A stretch of DNA of 5,846 nt from Propionibacteriaceae bacterium (lineage in GTDB: Bacteria > Actinomycetota > Actinomycetes > Propionibacteriales > Propionibacteriaceae). The notes below the pieces were generated by a model. It was not told the origin of the DNA. It saw only the letters and a list, made by a program, of their open reading frames with translations, and made no database searches. The stretch is taken from assembly GCA_009787035.1 (NCBI GenBank), contig WRGV01000018.1:1591-7436 (forward strand), read 5' to 3'. Shown piece after piece: positions 1 through 5,675 of this stretch (the first letter of the stretch is position 1; each line of letters opens with the position of its first letter). The position numbers and the translations under genes are program-made.

Positions 1-1
1 G

Positions 2-235
2 GCGACGGTGATTCCCACGTCGACGGGAGCCATGGCGACGACCTTCCGCCCCGAGCTTGAGGTGGCGGGGCAGCCCACGCGGTTCCTGTGCGACCAGATC
101 CGCAGCATCGACACCGACTACATCCTGGGCGACCCGGTGGGCTTCCTGTCCCGCGACGAGATGGCCGAGGTCGAGTTCGCGCTGTCGCGCTACCTCGGCC
201 TGGTGCCCAGCCCGGACGACTACCCGCGGGGCTGA
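2..235 (+). CDS. MazF/PemK-family toxin, C-terminal part (5' end outside window)
   Basis: This frame is open to the left edge, so the gene starts upstream and only about 77 C-terminal residues are visible. A GTG at base 8 is in frame but lies inside the conserved fold, so I do not take it as the start. The fragment reads like the C-terminal two thirds of a MazF/PemK endoribonuclease: a VIPTST strand-loop, then TRFLCDQIRSID (family pattern: DQ-R-x-D), then GFLSRDEMAEVEFALSRYLGL, which matches the usual helix ending in ALxxxLGL. MazF toxins are sequence-specific mRNA interferases that slow growth when their antitoxin is lost. The antitoxin gene normally lies just upstream, so it would be outside this window. 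The stop codon TGA is at 233-235, facing the GNAT gene stop with 3 bp between. The call rests on remembered family pattern; the N-terminal catalytic region cannot be inspected. Confidence 0.78.
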   Translation, partial: ATVIPTSTGAMATTFRPELEVAGQPTRFLCDQIRSIDTDYILGDPVGFLSRDEMAEVEFALSRYLGLVPSPDDYPRG

Positions 236-238
236 GCC

Positions 239-775
239 TCACCAGGTCGGGAACGGCGGGTGCGCGAGCAGCACGCCGCGTCCGCCCTCGAAGGTGACGC
301 CGACGAACTGCGGGCCGCGCTCGAGCTGGCGGAAGCCGGCGCGCAGGTGCAGGTCGAGGGACGCCTGGTTGGTCGCGTTGCAGATGCTGAACAGGGTGGC
401 GCCCGGGTCGAGGCGGGCGACGCCGTCCGCCACCGCGGCGAGCAGCTTGAGCGCGGTGCCGTGCCGGTGCCAGGCGGGGCTGACCTCCAGGCCGGCGACG
501 TACCAGCCGTCGGGGCCCGGATGACGTCCGGCGATGATCTGCGCGCCCGACCAGCCGATGATCATGGCATGCGCCTGCGCCACCACCACGACCGGCAGGC
601 GGTCGAACAGATGCGTGGCCCGGGTCAGGTGGTCGGTGTGGTGGAAGCCATCGCGTGCAGACATGACGTGGGCGATCTCGTCCGCATCGCGCAACTGTGC
701 GCGGCGCGCGGTGATCGCATCATCGGGGACGCCATGGCGCTCGGGTTCGTACGCCGTGAACATGACGACGATCAT
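239..775 (-). CDS. GNAT family N-acetyltransferase
   Basis: This 178-aa protein has the usual size of a single-domain GNAT acetyltransferase, which moves an acetyl group from acetyl-CoA to an amine; the substrate cannot be told from sequence. The N-terminal strand and helix are at about residues 21-40 (ITARRAQLRDADEIAHVM). Motif A, the acetyl-CoA pyrophosphate loop, is at about 95-115 (AGLEVSPAWHRHGTALKLL). Its loop HRHGTA departs from the Q/R-x-x-G-x-G/A consensus by having His first. Motif B is at 133-151 (NATNQASLDLHLRAGFRQL), a typical N-x-x-x...GF ending. No signal peptide or membrane segment is seen. Neither candidate start, Met1 (773-775) or Met5 (761-763), has a Shine-Dalgarno. A TATGAT hexamer overlapping Met1 makes a leaderless start at Met5 possible, giving 174 aa. 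The gene lies 66 bp downstream of CAP gene A on the same strand and is convergent with the toxin gene. Confidence 0.88.
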   Translation of the reverse strand: MIVVMFTAYEPERHGVPDDAITARRAQLRDADEIAHVMSARDGFHHTDHLTRATHLFDRLPVVVVAQAHAMIIGWSGAQIIAGRHPGPDGWYVAGLEVSPAWHRHGTALKLLAAVADGVARLDPGATLFSICNATNQASLDLHLRAGFRQLERGPQFVGVTFEGGRGVLLAHPPFPTW

Positions 776-776
776 A
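771..776 (-). promoter_or_regulatory. Candidate -10 box for a leaderless GNAT transcript
   Basis: On the minus strand the hexamer TATGAT fits the actinobacterial TANNNT -10 pattern and ends 7 nt before the ATG at 761-763 (Met5). That spacing would place transcription initiation on or next to the A of that ATG. It would explain why no Shine-Dalgarno precedes the gene. No convincing -35 is present: the sequence about 17 bp upstream is C-rich. The hexamer contains the Met1 ATG itself, so the match may be chance. Confidence 0.3.
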
Positions 777-778
777 GG

Positions 779-822
779 CCGGACGCGCCGCGCGCGGGGT
801 GAGGTGCGCGCAGCGCGTCCGG
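779..822. other. Long GC-rich hairpin between CAP gene A and the GNAT gene
   Basis: The outer arms ccggacgcgc (779-788) and gcgcgtccgg (813-822) are perfect 10-bp complements. Inside, after one C/A mismatch, 790-795 pairs with 806-811 and 796/805 can form a G-U pair, leaving a short G-rich loop at about 797-804. The structure begins 19 bp after the gene A stop in the direction of transcription and ends 3 bp before the Met1 codon of GNAT. It has no following T-tract, so it is not a classical intrinsic terminator. It could still act as a U-less actinobacterial terminator, as an mRNA 3'-end stabiliser for gene A, or by blocking initiation at GNAT Met1. Confidence 0.6.
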
Positions 823-841
823 GGTAAATGTGCGGTGGCGA

Positions 842-2626
842 TCAGCGGTGCGCGAACCGCCGGCTGCGCAGCCGCCCGCCGAGCAGGGCCAGCCCGGCCA
901 GGCCGGTCGTGGCGGCCAGCACCATCGCCGGGGTGTTCGTAAAGGAGGCGACGGTGCCGCCGGTGGCCGCCGAGGCCGTGACATGTGTCGGCGTGGGGGC
1001 CGAGGGTGCCGTCGCGGTGGCGTCTGTCGCGGTGGCGGGCTTGCTCGGCGCGGTGGGCTTGTTCGGTGCGATGGGCTTGTTCGGCCCCGTCGGCGACGTG
1101 GGCTGCGGTGCCGGTGCGGGCGCAGGCGTCGGCGCCGACACCGGGCCCATGCTGGCCGAGGTGACGGTGGCGGACGCGTATCCGCTGGCCTGCCCCTTGA
1201 CGGCGACGGTGATGGTCGCGCCCTGTTGCGCGTCGGTGAGCACCAGTGTGGAGCGGTTCGCGCCGTCGATGGCGGTCCCGTTGGCGTACCACTGGTAGGT
1301 GAACGTGGTGGTGAACGGCGTCCAGGTTCCGGGATCGGCGGTGAGCGTGTGGCCCACCACGAACGTCCCGCTGATCGTGGGCGAGCCCGCGCTCACAGCG
1401 CCGGGCGCGATGGTGCCCGTGGGCGCCGAGGTGGTCGTGGCGCTCACGTAGCCGGACGCGGTGCCGGTCACGGTGACGGTCAGGGTGGCGCCGAGGTCGG
1501 CGGCGGTCGGCGTGTACGTCGCGCGGGTGGCCCCGGGGATCGGCGTGCCGTTGCGGCTCCATGTGTACGCGAGCGTCGCGTCCGTGGGTGAGATGCCGTG
1601 TGCCACCGCGGTCAGCGGCATCCCGACATGGGGCGTCCCGTCGATCGTCACGGCATCCAGCGATACCTCCAGCGCGTTGATCATCTTGATGTCGTAGCTG
1701 GCGATCGTGGCCGCCCGGGTGGCGGGCGTGATGGTGACGTGGTAGTCATCGGTGGTTCCCGAGACCGGGGCCGTCAGCGTCGGCATGTCCCAGCCGAGGC
1801 CCGAGGTGCCGTTGGCCGCGTTGACGGCGTTGGTGACCGGATAGGTGTGGGTGATCGCCAGGGGCGTCCCGTTCTTGGTGACCGTCACGGTCGCGCCGGC
1901 GGCGGTGCCGGTCTGCGGGTAGTACGACCACCGGGTCGCCGACGCGGTGGCCAGCTCGTAGGGGAAGTAGCCCGCCGAGGGCCACGAGTACGACGTGGAG
2001 GCGCTCGCCGAGCGGTCGAAGAGCATGTGCATGGCGTTGTAGTCGGCGGCCGATCCGGAGCCGACCTGCGTGGTCTGCGCGGACAGCACGGCGGCGCGGT
2101 GTCCCATCTGCTCGTTGTTGGCACCCGGGTCGAGCATGTACATCGGGACGGCCTTCGCGTTGCTGACCGGGGCGAGGATCTCGAAGCCGTTGCTGGGCAG
2201 CGACGCGCCCCGGGGCGTGTAGCACTGCCAGGTGCTGGGCCGGTCGTGGCTCATGGTGTCGGCGGCCTGCAGCATCAGCGCGGCCTGCTGCGTGGTGGCC
2301 GATTCGTCCGTGTCCTCGCTGACGCTCGGCAGTCCTGCCATGGCGCGCATGTAGTTGACGCTGGTGATGATCGCGGTCTGCGCGGCCGACGAGGGGGCGC
2401 CGGCGTCGCACCCGTTGACTGAGCCGGTCCAGCCGGTCGGCACGTTCTGCGTGGGCAGGTACACGTTGAGGTAAGCGTTGCGGACGGACGCCGCGCTGGA
2501 CGTATCGATCGCGGTGGTGACCGTGGCGGCTGAGGCGTCGGGTGTGGCGACCAGGGCGATGCCGCTGGACACGGCGATCGTGGCCGCCGCAAGGGCGATG
2601 AGCTGACGGGACAGGGTGTGTTTCAT
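842..2626 (-). CDS. CAP protein A: secreted, membrane-anchored CAP-domain protein with two Ig-like repeats
   Basis: The protein is 594 aa. I choose the ATG at 2624-2626 because it is preceded by GGAG with a 6-nt gap and opens directly into a signal peptide: MKHTLSRQ, a hydrophobic stretch, then a cleavage-like ASA-A at about 31-34. The in-frame TTG and ATG codons further upstream are less likely. The CAP (SCP/PR-1-like) domain spans about 50-205, with NYMRAMAGLP (91-100), His127 in SHDRP, Glu149, and MGHR with His176. These correspond to the conserved His/Glu/His positions of CAP folds, although the usual Asn after Glu is absent. Cys73 and Cys135 could form a disulfide. A connector with SWPSAGYFPYEL and LGWDMP follows to about 324. 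Two Ig-like repeats come next (325-409 and 410-497), then a Pro-rich linker (about 498-550), a TGGT motif, a hydrophobic anchor (about 564-583), and the tail RLRSRRFAHR. It is a tandem paralogue of protein B. CAP proteins in bacteria have varied or unknown roles; surface attachment or ligand binding is inference. Confidence 0.93.
   Translation of the reverse strand: MKHTLSRQLIALAAATIAVSSGIALVATPDASAATVTTAIDTSSAASVRNAYLNVYLPTQNVPTGWTGSVNGCDAGAPSSAAQTAIITSVNYMRAMAGLPSVSEDTDESATTQQAALMLQAADTMSHDRPSTWQCYTPRGASLPSNGFEILAPVSNAKAVPMYMLDPGANNEQMGHRAAVLSAQTTQVGSGSAADYNAMHMLFDRSASASTSYSWPSAGYFPYELATASATRWSYYPQTGTAAGATVTVTKNGTPLAITHTYPVTNAVNAANGTSGLGWDMPTLTAPVSGTTDDYHVTITPATRAATIASYDIKMINALEVSLDAVTIDGTPHVGMPLTAVAHGISPTDATLAYTWSRNGTPIPGATRATYTPTAADLGATLTVTVTGTASGYVSATTTSAPTGTIAPGAVSAGSPTISGTFVVGHTLTADPGTWTPFTTTFTYQWYANGTAIDGANRSTLVLTDAQQGATITVAVKGQASGYASATVTSASMGPVSAPTPAPAPAPQPTSPTGPNKPIAPNKPTAPSKPATATDATATAPSAPTPTHVTASAATGGTVASFTNTPAMVLAATTGLAGLALLGGRLRSRRFAHR
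1037..1090 (-). repeat. Three tandem 18-bp units encoding the Pro/Lys linker of protein A
   Basis: Units at 1037-1054, 1055-1072 and 1073-1090 (+ strand) all begin gggcttg(c/t)tcgg and differ at a few positions. On the coding strand each encodes six residues of the form x-(G/A)-P-(N/S)-K-P, at about residues 513-530 of protein A. This is a small in-frame minisatellite in the flexible linker between the last Ig-like repeat and the membrane anchor. Copy number could vary by slippage without breaking the frame. Confidence 0.85.
1136..1654 (-). repeat. Two Ig-like repeats of protein A
   Basis: Repeat A1 (about 1400-1654, residues 325-409) and repeat A2 (about 1136-1399, residues 410-497) share the pattern P-x-I-x-G-x-x-x-V-G-x-x-L, then Y-x-W-x-x-N-G, then a GA-x-x-(A/S)-T strand, and G-x-x-(L/I)-T-V-x-V-x-G, ending in SGY. 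This is a common beta-sandwich stalk module in surface proteins of Gram-positive bacteria. A1 starts DAVTIDGTPHVG and matches the first repeat of protein B. A2 contains DAQQGATITVAVKG and matches the last repeat of B. The array spaces the CAP head from the cell surface. Confidence 0.88.
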
Positions 2627-2632
2627 CGGTGA

Positions 2633-2636
2633 CTCC
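2633..2636 (-). promoter_or_regulatory. Ribosome binding site deciding the start of CAP gene A
   Basis: On the minus strand GGAG is followed by TCACCG (6 nt) and then ATG at 2624-2626. The GGAG overlaps another in-frame ATG (2636-2638). That ATG therefore cannot use this site, which favours the downstream start and the shorter, signal-peptide-first protein. Confidence 0.75.
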
Positions 2637-2660
2637 ATACAGACGGGTGCGTAACCTTTG

Positions 2661-2666
2661 ATCGTA
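2661..2666 (-). promoter_or_regulatory. Weak -10 candidate upstream of CAP gene A
   Basis: TACGAT on the minus strand fits TANNNT and would give a leader of about 25-30 nt before the gene A start. There is no recognisable -35 at 16-18 bp. Just upstream is a small GC hairpin (arms gcgcc 2671-2675 and ggcgc 2681-2685, loop accaa). Gene A may instead be read from the gene B promoter across the 116-bp gap, since no T-tailed terminator is visible there. Confidence 0.25.
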
Positions 2667-2742
2667 CCCAGCGCCACCAAGGCGCCTCGTATGGAAGTCC
2701 TCGTCAGTTCCTTACCTTGTCAGCCTCGCTTTGTCGGTTCGG

Positions 2743-5388
2743 TCAGCGATGCAGGCGGCGCAGCCGCTGGTGCAGGGTTGTCGCCAGGGCCAGCCCGGTG
2801 AACCAGATGGCCACGATGGCCGCGAAGTCCGGCGCGAGCGCCGCCGGGGTGCCGCCCGTCTGGGTGGAGGCGCCCGTGGTGGTCGCATCGGTGGTCGTGG
2901 CCTTCACGGTTCCGGACGTGGTGGTCGCCGTGACCGTGGGCCGCGTGCTTGCGGACGGGGTCGCCGCGGTCGCGCCCGTGGACGGCTGGTTGTCTGGCTG
3001 CGTGGCCGGGGGAGTGGGCGTCTCCGTGGGCGGCTTTGCGACCGGGGCGGGCGCGGGTGCGACCGGCCCTGTGGTCGTGGCGGCGTACGCCGTCGTCGTG
3101 GTCACGTATCCGGTGCGCGTGCCCGTGACGGCCAGGCCGATCTGTGCGCCCTCCTGGGCGTTGACCAGGCGCAGCGTGGCGGCGGTCGCCCCGGCGATGG
3201 GCTCGTCGTCGGCGTACCACTGGTAACTCAGCGCGACCCCGGACGGTGCCCACGTGCCGGCGTGTGCCGACAGCGTCTGCCCGACCATGGCCGAGCCGGT
3301 GATGCTGGGTGTGCCCGGGGTCATGTCCCCGGCCGCCACCGGCCCGGTGGGCGCCGAGGTGGCCTCGTCGTCCGCGTAGCCGGGCAGCGATCCGGTGACG
3401 GTGACGGTGAGCACCTTGCCGAGTTCGGCGGCCGCGGGCGTGAAGGTGGTGCCCGTTGCGCCCTCGATGGGTGTGGGCATCGCGCGGGCCGCCCGTCCGG
3501 TGGGCGCGTCGCTCTCGTACCACTGGTAGGTGAAGGTCACCCCGGCCGGGTTCCACGTGCCGGGATCGGCAACCAGCGGCTCGCCGACCTTGGGCGTGCC
3601 GGTGATGGTGGGCGTGCCCGCGTCCAGGTTGCCCTCGGTGCCTGCGGTGGGCGTCGAGTTGAGCGTCGCGGTCGTGTACCCGTCCAGCGTGCCGGTCACC
3701 TGGAACGCGATGGGTTTGCCCATGTCGGCCTGTGTTGGCGTGTAGGTCAGGCCGGTGGCGCCGGTCACCGCGGTGCCCCCGACGTACCACTGGTACGTGA
3801 GTGCAACCCCGGTCGGGCCCCACGTGCCGGTGGAGGCGACCAGCGGCACGTCCACCTCCGGGGTTTCGGCGATGGTGGGCTTGGTCGTGGTCAGCGTGCC
3901 GGGCACGATGGGGGCGGACGTCGCGGACGTCGCCGACGCGGTCGTGTACCCGGCCAGCGTGCCGGTGACCTGGACGGTGAGCTTCTGCCCCATCTGGGCG
4001 GCCGTGGGCACGTAGGTCGTGGCGGTGGCGCCGCCGATCGGCACCCCGTCCGCCGACCACTGGTAGGCGAGGGCGACACCCGTCGGCCCCCAGCCCGTGG
4101 TGCCTGCGGTCAGCGTCGTCCCGACCGCGACGGTGCCGCTGATGGTCGGCGTGGGCGCGGTGATCGTGCCGGGCTGCACCGCGGCCGACGCTGCCGACGT
4201 CTGGGTGGCGGTCGTGAATCCCGATCGGGATCCGGTCGCGGTGACGGTCAGCGTGGCGCCGACATCGGCGGCCACGGGCGTGTACGTGGTGCCCGTGCCC
4301 ACCTGCGTGGTTCCGCGGAACCACGCGTAGGTCACGGAGGCGTTGGACGGCGACAGGCCCTGGGCGGCCGCGGTGAGCGTCGTCCCGACCTTCGGTGTGC
4401 CGCTGATCGTGACCGCATCGATGGACACCTCGCTGGCGTTGAAGATCTTGACGTCGTAGCTGGCCGGCACGGGCCCGCTGATGGTCACGTGGTAGGTGTC
4501 CACGGTGCCGGCGGCCGGGGCAGTGATGGCCGGCATGTCCCAGCCGAGCGCGGTCTGGACGCCCAGTGCCGCGTTGACGGCGTTGTAGGCCGGGTAGCTG
4601 TTGGTGATGGCCAGCGGCTGCCCGTTCTTGGTCACCGTGACGGTGGCGGTCGAGTCGTCGCCCGACTGCGGGTAGAACGACCAGCGGGTCGCGGCCGTCG
4701 AGATGAGCTCGTACGGGAAGTAGCCGGGTGCGGGCCACGAGTACGACGCCGCCACGGCGGTGCTGGTGTTGTTGAAATGGATGGCGTTGTATCCGGTGGT
4801 CGAGCCCGAACCGATCTGTGTGGCCTTGGCCGCCAGGACGGCGGAGCGGTGGCCCATGGGCTGGTTGCTGCTGCCCGAGTCGAGCATGTACAGCGGGATG
4901 GCCCGGGCGGCCATGCCGGCGCTGGTCGTCGCGATGATCTCACCGCCTCCGGACCAGTACTTGTTGGCGCCGGCGGGCGTGTAGCACGTCCAGGTGCTGG
5001 GACGGTCGTGGGCCAGCGTCGCGTTGGCCTGCATCATCAGCGCGGCCTGCTGGACGTTGGCCGATTCGTCCGCGTTCAGCGTCACGGCCGGCAGCCCGAC
5101 CATGGCGCGCATGTAGTTGAACGCGGTCATGATCGCGTCCTGTGCCGCTGCGGAGGGTGCGCCCGCGACGCATCCGTCGACCGTGCCGGTCCACCCGGTC
5201 GGGACGTTCTGCGTCGGCAGGTACACGTTGAGGTAGGCGTCGCGCACGGCGTCTTCGTTGGACGTGTCGATGGTGACGGTGACAGGGGCGGCCGAAGCGG
5301 TGGGCGCACCGATCAGCGCAAAGGCGCCGACCGTGGTCATCACGCCCGCGACAAGGGCGGTTATATCGCGAAACAGATGCCTATTCAT
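2743..5388 (-). CDS. CAP protein B: secreted, membrane-anchored CAP-domain protein with five Ig-like repeats
   Basis: The protein is 881 aa, starting at ATG 5386-5388 with GGAG 6 nt upstream and a signal peptide (MNRHLFRD, hydrophobic core, ASA-A at about 31-34). In-frame codons further upstream would add 54 low-complexity residues with no signal-like character. The CAP domain is at about 50-205: NYMRAMVGLP (91-100), AHDRP with His127, GGGE with Glu150, PMGHR with His180, and the pair Cys73/Cys135. The connector (about 213-324) has SWPAPGYFPYEL and LGWDMP. Five Ig-like repeats occupy about 325-776, followed by a Pro/Thr/Ala linker (about 777-845), a TQTGGT motif, a hydrophobic segment (about 851-871) and the basic tail LHQRLRRLHR. 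Predicted location is outside the membrane, anchored at the C-terminus. It lies upstream of paralogue A in transcription order, and the first 320 residues of the two are clearly homologous along their whole length. The molecular role is unknown; a stalked surface ligand-binding or adhesive protein is inference. Confidence 0.93.
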   Translation of the reverse strand: MNRHLFRDITALVAGVMTTVGAFALIGAPTASAAPVTVTIDTSNEDAVRDAYLNVYLPTQNVPTGWTGTVDGCVAGAPSAAAQDAIMTAFNYMRAMVGLPAVTLNADESANVQQAALMMQANATLAHDRPSTWTCYTPAGANKYWSGGGEIIATTSAGMAARAIPLYMLDSGSSNQPMGHRSAVLAAKATQIGSGSTTGYNAIHFNNTSTAVAASYSWPAPGYFPYELISTAATRWSFYPQSGDDSTATVTVTKNGQPLAITNSYPAYNAVNAALGVQTALGWDMPAITAPAAGTVDTYHVTISGPVPASYDVKIFNASEVSIDAVTISGTPKVGTTLTAAAQGLSPSNASVTYAWFRGTTQVGTGTTYTPVAADVGATLTVTATGSRSGFTTATQTSAASAAVQPGTITAPTPTISGTVAVGTTLTAGTTGWGPTGVALAYQWSADGVPIGGATATTYVPTAAQMGQKLTVQVTGTLAGYTTASATSATSAPIVPGTLTTTKPTIAETPEVDVPLVASTGTWGPTGVALTYQWYVGGTAVTGATGLTYTPTQADMGKPIAFQVTGTLDGYTTATLNSTPTAGTEGNLDAGTPTITGTPKVGEPLVADPGTWNPAGVTFTYQWYESDAPTGRAARAMPTPIEGATGTTFTPAAAELGKVLTVTVTGSLPGYADDEATSAPTGPVAAGDMTPGTPSITGSAMVGQTLSAHAGTWAPSGVALSYQWYADDEPIAGATAATLRLVNAQEGAQIGLAVTGTRTGYVTTTTAYAATTTGPVAPAPAPVAKPPTETPTPPATQPDNQPSTGATAATPSASTRPTVTATTTSGTVKATTTDATTTGASTQTGGTPAALAPDFAAIVAIWFTGLALATTLHQRLRRLHR
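3061..4416 (-). repeat. Five Ig-like repeats of protein B
   Basis: Approximate units on the minus strand are R1 4168-4416 (aa 325-407), R2 3895-4167 (408-498), R3 3628-3894 (499-587), R4 3328-3627 (588-687) and R5 3061-3327 (688-776). The shared frame is T-I-x-G-x-x-x-V-G-x-x-L, then G-x-W-x-P-x-G-V-x-x-x-Y-Q-W in R2-R5, then a GAT-x-x-T strand, and (A/G)-x-x-G-x-x-(L/I)-x-(V/F)-x-V-T-G-x-x-x-G-(Y/F). R2 and R3 are the most alike around GPTGVAL-YQW and GTL-GYTTA, pointing to recent duplication. R4 carries about ten extra residues. R5 has AQEGAQIGLAVTG in place of the usual AD-G-x-LTV-VTG and resembles the last repeat of protein A. Confidence 0.88.
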
Positions 5389-5394
5389 TTGTCT

Positions 5395-5398
5395 CTCC
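5395..5398 (-). promoter_or_regulatory. Ribosome binding site deciding the start of CAP gene B
   Basis: On the minus strand GGAG (within GGAGAG) stands 6 nt before ATG 5386-5388, the same spacing as for gene A. It sets the start at the signal-peptide Met rather than at upstream in-frame codons. Confidence 0.78.
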
Positions 5399-5439
5399 AG
5401 GCTAGTTGGGGGCGGTCCATAGACCTTGAAGATGCTTCC

Positions 5440-5469
5440 AGGGTAGGGCGGCGAACTTGCCCGGTGCAA
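5440..5469 (-). promoter_or_regulatory. Probable promoter of CAP gene B
   Basis: On the minus strand TTGCAC (5464-5469) is separated by 18 bp from TACCCT (5440-5445), which fits the TANNNT form of a -10 box. Initiation near 5433 would give a leader of about 45 nt with the RBS near its end. The -35 matches the first three bases of TTGACA. A short inverted repeat, cttgc (5456-5460) and gcaag (5466-5470), overlaps the -35 and could be an operator half-site pair, though 5 bp is weak evidence. Confidence 0.42.
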
Positions 5470-5562
5470 GCTGTCGGCCAGGTCGGCGGGCGCCGAGGCC
5501 CGATGCTGTGGCGGAGGTCTGCGTGATCGGTGCAGTCCGTGGCGTCTCATGTTTGCCGCGCC

Positions 5563-5595
5563 TCGCTGACGGGCAGCCGAACGACCGGTCAGCGA
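5563..5595. repeat. 8-bp inverted repeat in the intergenic region
   Basis: The arms tcgctgac (5563-5570) and gtcagcga (5588-5595) are perfectly complementary around a 17-nt loop. It lies between the membrane-protein gene and the gene B promoter, so it could serve as a weak transcript-end hairpin for the former or as a regulator site. There is no T-tract on either side. Confidence 0.35.
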
Positions 5596-5675
5596 CCGAT
5601 GACTCCTGGTGGCCGCTCAGTGAGGCGTCGTCGCCCATAAGTGCTCGTCGCACGTTGATGTGCGGGCACAGGACG

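Noticed and set aside
260..802. A 180-codon + strand frame opposite the GNAT gene
   Set aside because: The GNAT frame has recognisable motifs A and B; the + frame is Gly/Ala/Arg-rich with no family features.
720..1562. A 280-codon minus-strand frame overlapping gene A and GNAT
   Set aside because: His/Arg-rich shadow frame that overlaps two well-supported genes.
2627..2680. Extension of protein A by 18 N-terminal residues from a TTG
   Set aside because: The TTG lies inside a small hairpin and has no RBS; the ATG at 2624-2626 has GGAG at 6 nt and opens the signal peptide.
2671..2685. Small hairpin (gcgcc, accaa, ggcgc) as a terminator between B and A
   Set aside because: Only 5 bp and no T-tract on either strand; not enough to call a terminator.
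1136..4416. The periodic DNA as a CRISPR array
   Set aside because: The period is about 265 bp, divergent and in frame, and encodes Ig-like protein repeats.
2720..4738. A 672-codon minus-strand frame overlapping gene B in another register
   Set aside because: His/Arg/Asp-rich composition typical of an out-of-frame reading of GC-rich repeats; no start signal.
2731..5526. A 931-codon open frame on the + strand covering all of CAP gene B
   Set aside because: It is an antisense shadow: Gly/Arg/Val-rich, with no domain signs, and explained by GC-rich codon use. The minus strand has signal peptide, CAP motifs, repeats and RBS.
5389..5550. Extension of protein B by 54 N-terminal residues
   Set aside because: The extension is Pro/Arg-rich and would bury the signal peptide; the internal ATG has a well-spaced GGAG.
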